Part shown: in pieces, positions 1 to 10,200 of the stretch
Layout of the letters: the number at the start of each line of letters is the position of its first letter
How positions within the stretch are numbered: the first letter of the stretch is position 1
Assembly (NCBI GenBank): GCA_964627305.1
Contig: CAZVHP010000008.1
Span: 59,227-123,226 of the forward strand
Source of the DNA: WJKG01 sp964627305
GTDB taxonomy: Bacteria; Zixibacteria; MSB-5A5; GN15; FEB-12
DNA: 64,000 nt
Reading direction: 5' to 3'
The notes under the pieces: model-generated
What the model was told of the DNA's origin: nothing
Database searches by the model: none
Seen by the model: only the letters and a program-made list of their open reading frames with translations
Program-made: the position numbers and the translations under genes

Positions 1-1938
1 CGACAGGGGCACCGAGACCGCAACCACCGTTACCTCTTCGCGCGGGACCATTCCCCGGATTTTTCCACGGCGGGAGTTCAGGTCACCGACTACCGCGCCC
101 ATATAGGCTTCGGGAACCACGACTTCAACATCCATGATAGGTTCGAGCAGAACAGGGCCGGCCTTCCTGACACCATCGCGCAGGGCCATTGAACCTGCAA
201 TTCTGAACGACATATCGCTGGAATCGACCTCATGGTAACTGCCATCTATAAGCTCTGCTTCGATCCCTGTCAACTCGTATCCGGCTAAAACGCCATTAAT
301 CATTGCCCCGCGGCAGCCCTGTTCCACGGCCGGGATGAACTCTTTGGGGATGGTGCCGCCTTTGACGCTGTTGACGAAGCGGAACGGAGTGCCGTCATCG
401 GCAGGTCGGACCTTGAGGACGACGTGACCATACTGACCTCTACCGCCTGTCTGGCGGGTGAAGCGGGTCTCGGTCTGCACTTCCCGCGAGATAGTCTCCT
501 TGTAAGCGACCATCGGGCGTCCGACGGAGGCGCCGACGTGGAATTCGCGCAGGAGCCGGTCGACAAGGATTTCCAGGTGCAGCTCGCCCATGCCACTGAT
601 GATGGTCTGGCCGGTTTCTTCGTCCTGCCTGACGATGAAGGTCGGGTCTTCCTCGGCGAGTCTGACAAGGGCGTCAGACAGCCGGTCCTGATCCGCCTGA
701 GTTTTTGGTTCGATGGAGACAGAGACCACCGGCTCGGGGAAGGTCATCTGTTCGAGGACGATAGGGTTTTTGGGATCGCAGAGGGTGTTGCCGGTGGTTG
801 TTTTTCGGGGGCCGATGACGGCCACGATATCTCCGGCGATGGCCTGCTGAATGTCTTCGCGTTTGTTGGAGTGCATACGCAGCAGGCGGGCGACTCTCTC
901 CTTGTGACCAGTGGCTGAGTTCAGCAGGTAGCTGCCAGCGGTGATCTTCCCTGAGTAGACGCGGACATAGGCCAGTCTGCCAACATGGGCATCGGCGGCG
1001 ATTTTGAAAGTGAGGGCCGCCGCAGGCTCATCGACTGACGGGTGTCGTTCGATGATTTTGTCGGGCTTGCGGGGGTCATAGCCAACGACGGGCGGTCGAT
1101 CTTCGGGCGAGGGCAGGAAATCGACGATGGCATCGAGCAGTTTCTGGACGCCTTTATTTTTGAAGGATGAGCCGCACAGGACGGGGACCATTCTGAGGTC
1201 GTTGGTGGCTCGTCGCACCGCCGCCATGACTTCGGCCGGGTCGAGCGGCTGATCATGGAGGAACTGCTCGAGAAGGTGGTCATCGTAGTCGGCCACCGCC
1301 TCGAGCAATTTCTCGCGGTATTCCTGGGCGGTCGCGAGCATATCGTCGGGGACATCGAGGTCTTCGAAGGTGCGGCCCTGGGACTCCTCGTGGTAGACCC
1401 GGTACTTCATGCTGACGAGGTCAATAATGCCGCTGAGCATGGGACCTTCGCCTGCCGGGATATTGACTGGCACACAGCGGGTGGCGAAGCGGTCGTTCAT
1501 CATTTTGAGGGCATTAGAGAATGAGGCTCCGGTGCGGTCCATCTTGTTAACGAAGGCGATGCGTGGGACATGGTATTTGTCGGCCTGTCGCCACACGGTT
1601 TCGGACTGCGGTTCTACGCCGCCGACGGCGCAGAAGAGGGCAACGGCACCATCGAGGACACGCAGAGACCGTTCCACCTCAACAGTGAAGTCGACGTGGC
1701 CGGGGGTATCGATGATATTGATGGTATGGTTGCGCCAGAAGCAGGTGGTGGCGGCTGAGGTAATGGTAATGCCGCGTTCCTTTTCCTGTTCCATCCAGTC
1801 CATAATAGCGGAACCCTCGTGGACCTCGCCCATGCGGTGAGTTTTGCCGGTATAGAACAGAATGCGTTCTGTGGTTGTGGTCTTTCCGGCGTCGATGTGG
1901 GCCATAATGCCGATATTTCGAATCTTGTCCAGTTTCAT
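1..1938 (-). CDS. fusA: Translation elongation factor G, 3' end cut by window edge
   Basis: GTPase that drives tRNA and mRNA translocation on the ribosome. The N-terminus carries the G1 loop AHIDAGKTT (residues 13-21), the G3 motif DTPGH (77-81) and the G4 motif NKMD (131-134). The switch I region has the EF-G pattern around EKERGITIT. Reading through to base 1 gives about 646 codons against a usual 690-700, so about 50 C-terminal residues lie outside the window. It is the last visible gene of the rpsL-rpsG-fusA cluster. The ATG at 1938 has no obvious Shine-Dalgarno sequence, and a small hairpin followed by six T lies directly upstream. Confidence 0.97.
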   Translation of the reverse strand, partial: MKLDKIRNIGIMAHIDAGKTTTTERILFYTGKTHRMGEVHEGSAIMDWMEQEKERGITITSAATTCFWRNHTINIIDTPGHVDFTVEVERSLRVLDGAVALFCAVGGVEPQSETVWRQADKYHVPRIAFVNKMDRTGASFSNALKMMNDRFATRCVPVNIPAGEGPMLSGIIDLVSMKYRVYHEESQGRTFEDLDVPDDMLATAQEYREKLLEAVADYDDHLLEQFLHDQPLDPAEVMAAVRRATNDLRMVPVLCGSSFKNKGVQKLLDAIVDFLPSPEDRPPVVGYDPRKPDKIIERHPSVDEPAAALTFKIAADAHVGRLAYVRVYSGKITAGSYLLNSATGHKERVARLLRMHSNKREDIQQAIAGDIVAVIGPRKTTTGNTLCDPKNPIVLEQMTFPEPVVSVSIEPKTQADQDRLSDALVRLAEEDPTFIVRQDEETGQTIISGMGELHLEILVDRLLREFHVGASVGRPMVAYKETISREVQTETRFTRQTGGRGQYGHVVLKVRPADDGTPFRFVNSVKGGTIPKEFIPAVEQGCRGAMINGVLAGYELTGIEAELIDGSYHEVDSSDMSFRIAGSMALRDGVRKAGPVLLEPIMDVEVVVPEAYMGAVVGDLNSRRGKIRGMVPREEVTVVAVSVPLS

Positions 1939-1948
1939 AGGTCAGACA

Positions 1949-1972
1949 CAAAAAAGCCCTGACGAGAGAGCT
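1949..1972 (-). terminator. Possible weak hairpin plus T-tract just before fusA
   Basis: On the minus strand AGCTC and GGGCT can pair (one G-U pair) around an 8-base loop, followed by TTTTTTG and then the fusA start about 10 bases later. The stem is short, so this may be a leaky attenuator in the 232-base rpsG-fusA spacer or chance. The rest of the spacer shows nothing recognisable. Confidence 0.25.
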
Positions 1973-2170
1973 TATCTTATTGCGGTGCAATCAATTTGGT
2001 TGACGGGGGTGACTGTCGCCAAAGCTCGTCTCAGCAGGGTACAAACCGCTACACTATGAATATATGAGTGTTACATCCGCACCAGTCCGAGCTTGTGTAT
2101 GTTCTGAGTCGCCACGTATACGATTCACCCCAGATAAGAGGTTATCACTGTGGGGGGTTTTGAAGGAACC

Positions 2171-2641
2171 CTACCACCGGAAATGAGCAAAAGCCTTGTT
2201 GGCTTCAGCCATCTTGTGCGTATCCTCTTTCTTTTTGATCGCACCTCCTTCGTTGTTGGAAGCTGCCAGGAATTCTGCCGACAACTTCTCGGCCATAGAT
2301 TTACCACCGCGGCCGCGCGAGTAACTGATCAGCCACCGGATAGCGAGAGCTGTCCGTCGATCGGAGCGTACCTCGACCGGGACCTGATAAGTAGCGCCGC
2401 CGACCCGCCGTGATTTCACTTCGAGTACGGGCTTGACATTGTTGACCGCAGAGTGGAAGGCTTCCAGCGCCGGCTGGCCGGATTTTTTCTCCAGGGTGTC
2501 CAGGGCGGAATAGATGATCCGCTCGGCGGTGGAGCGTTTGCCGCCTTTCATGAGGCAACTGACAAACTGGGTCACCAGTCGATCATCGAACTTGTAATCG
2601 GGGGTCACTCCCCGTTTTGGCGGTTTTACGCGTCGGGACAT
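2171..2641 (-). CDS. rpsG: Ribosomal protein S7
   Basis: Small-subunit protein that nucleates assembly of the 16S 3' major domain and touches the E-site. The 156-residue length is the family norm. The start MSRRVKPPKR, the internal GGKRSTAERIIYSAL and the segment GGATYQVPVEV are typical S7 blocks. It begins with ATG 16 bases after rpsL and is clearly co-transcribed with it. Confidence 0.98.
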   Translation of the reverse strand: MSRRVKPPKRGVTPDYKFDDRLVTQFVSCLMKGGKRSTAERIIYSALDTLEKKSGQPALEAFHSAVNNVKPVLEVKSRRVGGATYQVPVEVRSDRRTALAIRWLISYSRGRGGKSMAEKLSAEFLAASNNEGGAIKKKEDTHKMAEANKAFAHFRW

Positions 2642-2657
2642 ATGCTCAACTCATTCG

Positions 2658-3029
2658 TTATTTAGGTCTCTTGGTTCCGTACTTGGAGCGGCTGCGTTTT
2701 CGATCGGCCACTCCGGAGGCGTCTTTCTTGCCGCGAATAATGTGGTACCGGACGCCCGGCAAATCCTTGACACGTCCCCCGCGGATATACACGATAGAGT
2801 GTTCCTGCAGGTTGTGTCCCTCGCCGGGGATGTACGCAGTCACCTCGATATGGTTTGTCAGACGAACACGAGCCACTTTCCGCAGAGCGGAATTGGGCTT
2901 CTTGGGCGTCGAGGTATAGACGCGCGTACAGACCCCCTGCTTCTGAGGGCAGCTGTTGAGGGCGGGGGTCTTCTTCTTGTCCAGGATTCGCTTTCTACCT
3001 TTGCGAACCAGTTGATTTATCGTCGGCAA
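2658..3029 (-). CDS. rpsL: Ribosomal protein S12, TTG start
   Basis: Decoding-centre protein of the small subunit. The 123-residue sequence contains TPKKPNSALR with Lys43 and Lys88 in VKDLPGVRYH, the residues whose mutation gives streptomycin resistance; both are wild type here. The near-universal N-terminus PTINQLVRKG begins right after a TTG at 3027-3029, and the codon before it is an in-frame TAA, so TTG must be the start. A GAGGTG ribosome-binding site sits just upstream. It is the first gene after the promoter at 3074-3102. Confidence 0.98.
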   Translation of the reverse strand: MPTINQLVRKGRKRILDKKKTPALNSCPQKQGVCTRVYTSTPKKPNSALRKVARVRLTNHIEVTAYIPGEGHNLQEHSIVYIRGGRVKDLPGVRYHIIRGKKDASGVADRKRSRSKYGTKRPK

Positions 3030-3073
3030 TTACGCACCTCATCAATAGTTTACCATCTGACAGACAGAATCGC

Positions 3074-3102
3074 ATAGTATACGGTTTGGTCATTTCTGTC
3101 AA
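3074..3102 (-). promoter_or_regulatory. Consensus sigma70-type promoter for rpsL-rpsG-fusA
   Basis: On the minus strand TTGACA (3102-3097), a 17-base spacer and TACTAT (3079-3074) form a near-perfect housekeeping promoter. The -35 box overlaps the rpoC stop codon. The expected start of transcription is near 3067, about 40 bases before rpsL. It gives the str genes a supply of mRNA independent of rpoBC. Confidence 0.8.
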
Positions 3103-6100
3103 GGGTTTTTATGAAAAATGTCTCCGGCCGCAGAGGCGGTCTCCCCTATAGATTCGGCTTCCTCGTCCGGCTCTTCCTCGATCAGGACGTCCATGTTCTT
3201 GTATTGCTGGATACCTGTTCCGGCGGGGATCAGGTGTCCGATAATCACGTTTTCTTTCAGGCCGAGCAGGTAGTCGATCTTGCCGGCCACGGCAGCCTCG
3301 GTCAGGACCTTGGTAGTCTCCTGGAAGGAGGCGGCAGAGATGAAGCTCTCGGTGGTCAGCGAGGCGCGCGTGATACCGAGCAGAAGCGGTTTCGAGGTTG
3401 CCGGTTCTCCGCCCTCGGCGACAACGCGTGCGTTTTCCTCGGCGAACCTGATCTTGTCGATACGTTCTCCTTCGAGGAAGTTGGTGTCGCCGATGGACTC
3501 AATCTGCACTTTCTGCATCATTTGTCGGACAATCACCTCGATGTGTTTATCATTAATCTTGACGCCCTGGAGGCGATAGACTTCCTGAATCTCGTTCACG
3601 AGATAGGCCTGAGCTTCGAACACGCCGAGGATGTTGAGGATATCGTGCGGGTCAATGGCGCCATCGCACAGTCGGTCACCGGCCTGGACTTTGTCGCCGG
3701 CGTGGACCATCATGTGTTTGCCGTAGGGCACGAGGTATTCACGTTCCTCGTCCTGCTCGCCCTTGACGATAATCTGCTGCTGTCCGCGGACGATTTTGCC
3801 GAATTCGACGATGCCTTCGATTTCTGAGACAACGGCCGGATCGTGGGGTCGGCGCGCTTCGAACAGCTCTGCGACCCGTGGCAGACCACCGGTGATATCA
3901 CGTGACTTCGCGATCACGCGGGGCATTTTGGCCAGGGTATCACCGGCGGTGATCTCCTGTCCCTCCTGCACGTGGAGTTGAGCCTCGGTAGGGATACGGT
4001 AGCTGGCCAGGGTGCGACCGTCCTGGCTTTCGATCAGAATTGTAGGAAAGAGGGTTTTGTCTTTGGTATCCGCAATGATGAGCTGGATTTTGCCGGTGGT
4101 GGCATCGGTTGCCTCGCGGACGGAAACATCGCGAATGATATCTTTGAACACGACCTTACCGGTCTTCTCGGCAACGATGGTGCCTGTATAGGGATCCCAC
4201 TCATAGATGATGTCGGACTTTTTGACCTGCTGACCGTCCTTGACAAGCAGATGAGCGCCATAAGGTACTTTCAGACGTGCGCGAACGCGGTCTTTGCTGT
4301 CGACAATGTGGGCTTCGCCGATACCTTCGCGGCTGGTGACGATCAGCGTGCCGTCATCGCGCTCGACGCCTTTGATATTCACGTACTTCACGGCGCCCTC
4401 TTGTCGCGCTTCGACCTGTGATTGCTCGAAGATTCTCTCGGCGGCACCACCGATATGGAAGGTTCTGAGGGTAAGCTGTGTTCCCGGTTCGCCAATTGAC
4501 TGGGCGGCGATCACGCCGACGGCTTCGCCCACGTTAACCATTTCCATCGTGGTGAGGTTGCGCCCGTAGCACCGGGCGCACACGCCGTACTTCGACTCGC
4601 ATGTCAGCACGGAACGGATACGGACTGTCTCAATGCCGGACTCTTCGATAGTTTCGGCCTGCGCCTCGCGGATTTCCTGTCCCGATTCGACGATGAGTTC
4701 ATCGCTTATGGGGTCATAGATGTCATCGAGTGCTACGCGTCCGAGAATGCGGTCGGAGAGTGATTCGATAACTTCCTCGCCTTCCTTGAGGGCGCGGGTT
4801 ACGAGTCCCATAATGGTGCCGCAGTCCTGCTCACGTATAATGACATCCTGGGCAACATCGACCAGACGGCGCGTCAGGTAGCCGGCGTCGGCAGTTTTCA
4901 GGGCGGTATCAGCCAGCCCCTTGCGGGCGCCGTGGGTGGAGATGAAGTACTCCTGGACGGTGAGTCCTTCACGGAAGTTGGCGGTAATGGGGTTTTCGAT
5001 AATCTCGCCGACGCCGCCGGTGATCTTTTTTTGCGGCTTGGCCATCAGACCGCGCATGCCGGCGAGCTGACGAATCTGCTCTTTGGAACCACGGGCACCG
5101 GAGTCCGCCATCATGAAAACGGGGTTGAAGCCCTGATCCTGAACTTTAAGATTCTCGAACATCACCGAGGCGACTTTGTTGGTTGTGCGCGTCCAGGTAT
5201 CGATGACCTGGTTGTAGCGCTCACCGTTGGTGATGACGCCTCGCGAGTACTGCTTCTGAATCTTGGCGACTTCTTGTCTGGCGGCCTCGATCATTTCGTT
5301 CTTTTCATCGGGGACCACCAGATCGGACAGCGACACAGTGGCACCGGAGAGAGTGGCGTATTCGAAGCCAGTTTCCTTGAGCTGATCCAGGAAGTTAGCA
5401 GCGACGGTTTTGCCGAGCAGCCAATAGCACTGGCCGACCAGGCTTTCGAGTTTCTTCTTGTTGGCGTTGTCGTTGAAGAACGGCATGCCTTTGGGCAGGA
5501 TGTTATTGAAGATGAGCCGACCGGCGGTGGTCTCGACCAGATGGTTGTCGATACGTACCTGGATTTTGGCGTGCAGGGCAATGTGGCCGGCGTCGTAGGC
5601 TGCCAAAGCTTCATCCGTGGAGAAGAAGCCCATACCTTCTCCCTTGGCGCCGTCTCTGGGTTTGGTCAGATAGTACGCGCCCAGGACGATGTCCTGGCTG
5701 GGGATGGCGATGGGTCTTCCGGATGAGGGAACGAGGATATTGTTGGTTGACAGCATGAGCACGCGGGCTTCGAGTTGAGCCTCGAAAGACAGCGGTACAT
5801 GGACGGCCATCTGGTCGCCGTCGAAGTCAGCATTGAAGGCGGCGCACACCAGCGGGTGGAGGCGAATGGCCTTGCCTTCGACCAGCACCGGGTAGAAGGC
5901 CTGAATGCCGAGACGGTGCAGGGTGGGAGCGCGGTTGAGCATAACGGGGTGATCCTCGATAATTTCCTCGAGGATATCCCAGACTTCGGGTCGTTCGCGC
6001 TCGACCAGTTTCTTGGCTGATTTGACGGTCTGGACGTAGCCTTTCTCTTCGAGCTTGGCAATGATGAAGGGCTTGAAGAGCTCCAGGGCCATGTTTTTTG

Positions 6101-7205
6101 GCAGGCCGCACTGGTGCAGCTTGAGTTCAGGGCCGACAACGATCACGGAGCGGCCGGAGTAGTCGACGCGTTTGCCGAGGAGATTTTGGCGGAAGCGTCC
6201 CTGCTTGCCCTTGAGCAGATCGGACAGTGATTTCAGGGGTCGCTTGGAGTCACCGCGCACCGAATGGGTGCGACGTCCATTGTCGAACAGAGCGTCGACC
6301 GCCTCCTGCAACATGCGTTTCTCGTTTCGCAGGATGACTTCGGGGGCCTGGATATCAATGAGCTTCTTGAGGCGATTGTTGCGGTTTATGACACGCCGAT
6401 AGAGATCGTTGAGATCGGAGGTGGCGAACCGTCCGCCTTCAAGCGGTACGAGTGGTCGCAGATCCGGTGGGATGACAGGAATGACCGACATGATCATCCA
6501 CTCGGGACGGTTGTCGGAGCCGCGGAAGGACTCGATGATCCGCAGACGTTTGAGGACGTCCTTTTTGCGCTGGATTGAGGTTTCGACTTTGGCCTGGGCG
6601 CGGAGGGTAGCGGCGTTTTCGTCAAGGTCGATGCGGCTGAGCATATCGCGGACGGCATCGGCGCCCATGCGAGCATCGAAGGACTTGCCGGCCTCTTCGA
6701 GATCGACGAACTCTTCCTCGGTGAGGATATCGCCGGTGTTGTAGGATGAGTTGCCTGGATCTATCATGAGATAACACTCGTAGTAGAGGACCTTCTCCAG
6801 ATCCCGGATGGACAGATCCAGCATGTTTCCGATTCGTGACGGCAGGGACTTGAAGTACCAGATATGTGAGACCGGCACGGCCAGCTCGATATGTCCCATG
6901 CGTTCGCGGCGGACCTTTGATTCGGTGACTTCGACGCCGCATCGATCGCAGACGATGCCGCGGAAACGTATGCGCTTGTACTTGCCGCAGTTGCATTCCC
7001 AGTCTTTGACGGGGCCGAATATCCTTTCGCAGAACAGGCCGTCCCGCTCCGGCTTGAAGGATCGGTAGTTGATGGTTTCCGGCTTGGTTACTTCGCCGTA
7101 CGACCACGACAAGATGGTGTCCGGTGATGCAATTTGCACCTGGATGGCGGCGAATTCCGCCTGGCCACGCTTCTGGGCGGTGCTTTTGCCTATCATATCA
7201 GCCAT
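3099..7205 (-). CDS. rpoC: RNA polymerase beta' subunit
   Basis: Catalytic subunit of RNA polymerase. The 1368 residues include the N-terminal zinc site (Cys71, Cys73, Cys86, Cys89) and the absolutely conserved NADFDGDQM at 458-466, whose three Asp bind the catalytic magnesium. The bridge-helix/trigger-loop region and the second zinc cluster (CESKYGVCARCYG) are also present. It starts with ATG 63 bases after rpoB and has the usual length for lineages lacking large lineage-specific insertions. Confidence 0.99.
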   Translation of the reverse strand: MADMIGKSTAQKRGQAEFAAIQVQIASPDTILSWSYGEVTKPETINYRSFKPERDGLFCERIFGPVKDWECNCGKYKRIRFRGIVCDRCGVEVTESKVRRERMGHIELAVPVSHIWYFKSLPSRIGNMLDLSIRDLEKVLYYECYLMIDPGNSSYNTGDILTEEEFVDLEEAGKSFDARMGADAVRDMLSRIDLDENAATLRAQAKVETSIQRKKDVLKRLRIIESFRGSDNRPEWMIMSVIPVIPPDLRPLVPLEGGRFATSDLNDLYRRVINRNNRLKKLIDIQAPEVILRNEKRMLQEAVDALFDNGRRTHSVRGDSKRPLKSLSDLLKGKQGRFRQNLLGKRVDYSGRSVIVVGPELKLHQCGLPKNMALELFKPFIIAKLEEKGYVQTVKSAKKLVERERPEVWDILEEIIEDHPVMLNRAPTLHRLGIQAFYPVLVEGKAIRLHPLVCAAFNADFDGDQMAVHVPLSFEAQLEARVLMLSTNNILVPSSGRPIAIPSQDIVLGAYYLTKPRDGAKGEGMGFFSTDEALAAYDAGHIALHAKIQVRIDNHLVETTAGRLIFNNILPKGMPFFNDNANKKKLESLVGQCYWLLGKTVAANFLDQLKETGFEYATLSGATVSLSDLVVPDEKNEMIEAARQEVAKIQKQYSRGVITNGERYNQVIDTWTRTTNKVASVMFENLKVQDQGFNPVFMMADSGARGSKEQIRQLAGMRGLMAKPQKKITGGVGEIIENPITANFREGLTVQEYFISTHGARKGLADTALKTADAGYLTRRLVDVAQDVIIREQDCGTIMGLVTRALKEGEEVIESLSDRILGRVALDDIYDPISDELIVESGQEIREAQAETIEESGIETVRIRSVLTCESKYGVCARCYGRNLTTMEMVNVGEAVGVIAAQSIGEPGTQLTLRTFHIGGAAERIFEQSQVEARQEGAVKYVNIKGVERDDGTLIVTSREGIGEAHIVDSKDRVRARLKVPYGAHLLVKDGQQVKKSDIIYEWDPYTGTIVAEKTGKVVFKDIIRDVSVREATDATTGKIQLIIADTKDKTLFPTILIESQDGRTLASYRIPTEAQLHVQEGQEITAGDTLAKMPRVIAKSRDITGGLPRVAELFEARRPHDPAVVSEIEGIVEFGKIVRGQQQIIVKGEQDEEREYLVPYGKHMMVHAGDKVQAGDRLCDGAIDPHDILNILGVFEAQAYLVNEIQEVYRLQGVKINDKHIEVIVRQMMQKVQIESIGDTNFLEGERIDKIRFAEENARVVAEGGEPATSKPLLLGITRASLTTESFISAASFQETTKVLTEAAVAGKIDYLLGLKENVIIGHLIPAGTGIQQYKNMDVLIEEEPDEEAESIGETASAAGDIFHKNP

Positions 7206-7268
7206 AAGACAGCTCCTTTATACGCTTCGTCTACCGTTGGCAGACGAGGAATCTCCCACATGTCCCGC

Positions 7269-10200
7269 CTACTTCTCAATGAGCTTCACATCCAGGCCGA
7301 GGGCCTGCAGTTCCTTAATGAGCACATTGAATGCTTCCGGATATCCCGGTTCGGGCGGGTTCTCGCCCTTGACGATTGCCTCGTAGATACGGCTTCGTCC
7401 TTTGACGTCGTCGGACTTGACCGTCAGCATCTCCTGCAGGGTATAGGCGGCGCCGTAGGCTTCGAGAGCCCATACTTCCATTTCACCGAAGCGCTGGCCG
7501 CCGAACTGGGCCTTGCCGCCGAGCGGCTGCTGTGTCACCAGCGAGTAGGGACCGATCGACCGGGCGTGAATCTTGTCATCGACGAGGTGCGACAGCTTCA
7601 TCATGTAGATGATCCCGACTGTGACGGGGTTGTCGAAGGTGTCGCCCGTCCGACCATCGAGGAGCCAGAGTTTGCCTGTTTCCGGCAGTCCGGCCTCGAT
7701 GAGCCTGGCCTTGATTTCATCAGGCGGGGGACCCTCGAAGACTGGAGCAGAGATGTACTCGCCGAGTTTTTCGGCGGCCCAGCCGAGGTGTGTCTCCATG
7801 ATCTGGCCGACGTTCATACGTGAAGGTACGCCCAGGGGATTGAGGACGACGTCGATGGGGGTGCCATCTTCCTGGAACGGCATATCCTCAATGGGGACGA
7901 TCTTCGACACGACCCCTTTGTTGCCATGACGGCCGGCCATCTTATCGCCGACGGAGACTTTGCGACGGATCGCAATGGTCACCTTGACCAGTTGTTTGAC
8001 TCCCGGTGGCAGTTCGGCTCCGCGGACGACCTTGTCGACTTCGATTTCCATCTCGGCCTTCTTGGCCTCTATCTGTCGCGCGGCTTCGAGCAGAACACTT
8101 TCGACGTGCTTATTCGCTGTATCACTGTCGGACCAGCCGTCAGGCGCGACGACCGTGTCGAAGTCGAAGTTGTCGAAGAACTCGACTTTGAATTTGTGTC
8201 CTGCGCGCACTACGACAGAATTGTCGGCGGTTGACCGGATAGTCTGTGAGCTGTGGCCTTCCAGCAGCTCGCCGATGCGTTTATTGCGCAGCACGGCGAT
8301 ATCATGGATGAGCTTGTTGTATTTCTTCTTGATTTCGGCTACTTCAAGCTTCTCCTGTTTTTTGGCATCCTCGGTACGCTCCTTGCGGGTGAAGACGCGG
8401 GTATTGATAACCACGCCCTTCATCCCGGGCGGCGCCTTAAGGCTGGCGTCCCTGACGTCACCTGCCTTCTCGCCGAAGATTGCCCGCAGGAGACGTTCTT
8501 CGGGGGACAGTTCAGTTTCGCCCTTGGGGGTCACTTTTCCGACCAGGATATCGCCAGCCTCGACCTCTGCGCCAATGCGAATGATGCCGTTTTCATCGAG
8601 ATTGAGAAGTGCTTCTTCGGACACATTGGGGATTTCTCGAGTAACTTCCTCAGAGCCGCGCTTGGTATCGCGCACCTGGAGTTCGAATTCCTCGATATGA
8701 ATTGACGTGAAGACATCGTCTCGCAGCAGTCGTTCCGACAGGACAATGGCGTCCTCGAAGTTATACCCGCGCCAGGGCATGAAGGCAACGAGGGCGTTAT
8801 AGCCGAGGGCGAGGTCGCCGCGGTCGACGGAGGGGCCATCGGCGATAATGGATCCGACGGTCACATTGTCACCGGCTTTGACGTGGGGACGGTAATTGAT
8901 GCAGGTATCCTGGTTGGAGCGCCGGTACTTCGTCAGCTTGTATTCGATGTCTTCGACATAACCGAGTTCACCGACGCGGGTTTTCGTATCCGGGCGGATG
9001 ACGATTCTTTCGGCGTCGGCGTAGACAACCACTCCGTCCTGGCGGGACTTGATGACGGCGCCAGCGTCGGCGGCCGCCTTGGCTTCCATGCCGGTTCCGA
9101 CGCGTGGGGCCTCTGGCAAGAGCAGGGGGACTGCCTGCCGCTGCATATTGGATCCCATAAGGGCGCGGTTGGCGTCATCGTGTTCGAGGAAGGGGATCAG
9201 CGAGGCAGCGACTGATGTAATCTGTCGCGGGGAGATGTCGATGTACTCGACTTCCTCACGTTTGATGTTGGGGTAATCCGAGCGACGTCGCACGGCGAGA
9301 ATCTCGTTGGCCAGTTTTCCGGAATCGTCGATCGGTTCATTGGACTGAGCGATGAAATAGCGGTCTTCTTCGTCGGCCGAGAGGTATCTGATTTCATCGG
9401 TGATTTTGCCATTCTTGACTTTGCGGTACGGTGTTTCGATGAACCCGTACTTGTTTATGCGCGCAAAGGAGGCCAGGGAAGTGATCAGCCCGATGTTCGG
9501 TCCTTCCGGGGTTTCGATGGGGCACATGCGGCCGTAGTGGGTATGGTGCACATCGCGTACCTCGAACCCGGCCCGTTCGCGTGTCAGACCGCCGGGACCA
9601 AGGGCCGACAGGCGTCGTTTGTGAGTGAGTTCGGACAGCGGATTGGTCTGGTCCATGAACTGAGAGAGCTGCGATGAACCGAAGAAGGTCTCCACTACAG
9701 ACGAGACCGTGCGGGCATTGATCAGCAGTTGCGGGGTTACATTTTCCTGGTCCTTCAGTGAGAGACGCTCCCTGATGGTCCGTGCCACGCGGGAGAGGCC
9801 GACGGAGAACAGGTTGGCCAGCAGTTCGCCGACTGTGCGGGCGCGACGGTTGCCGAGGTGGTCGATATCATCGGTGAACCCCTGATCGTTGCACAGCTGG
9901 ATGAGGTAGCGGATGATTGCGAGGAAGTCCTCGACATCGAGCACCGTCTTGTTCAGGGGAATTTCCAGGCCGAGGCGCTGGTTGATCATGTAGCGACCCA
10001 CTTCGCCAAGGTCGTAGCGTTGATTGTTGAAGAAGAACTTTTCGAGCAGGGCCTCGGCCATCTCAAGTGTGGGCGGCTCACCCGGACGGAGCAGCGAGTA
10101 GATCTTCACGAGGGCTTCTTCGCGGGACTTGGTGGGGTCTTTTCTTAGCGTATTCAGAATGACGAAGACCTGCCGTTTTTCACTTCTGGCGACGACTTTG

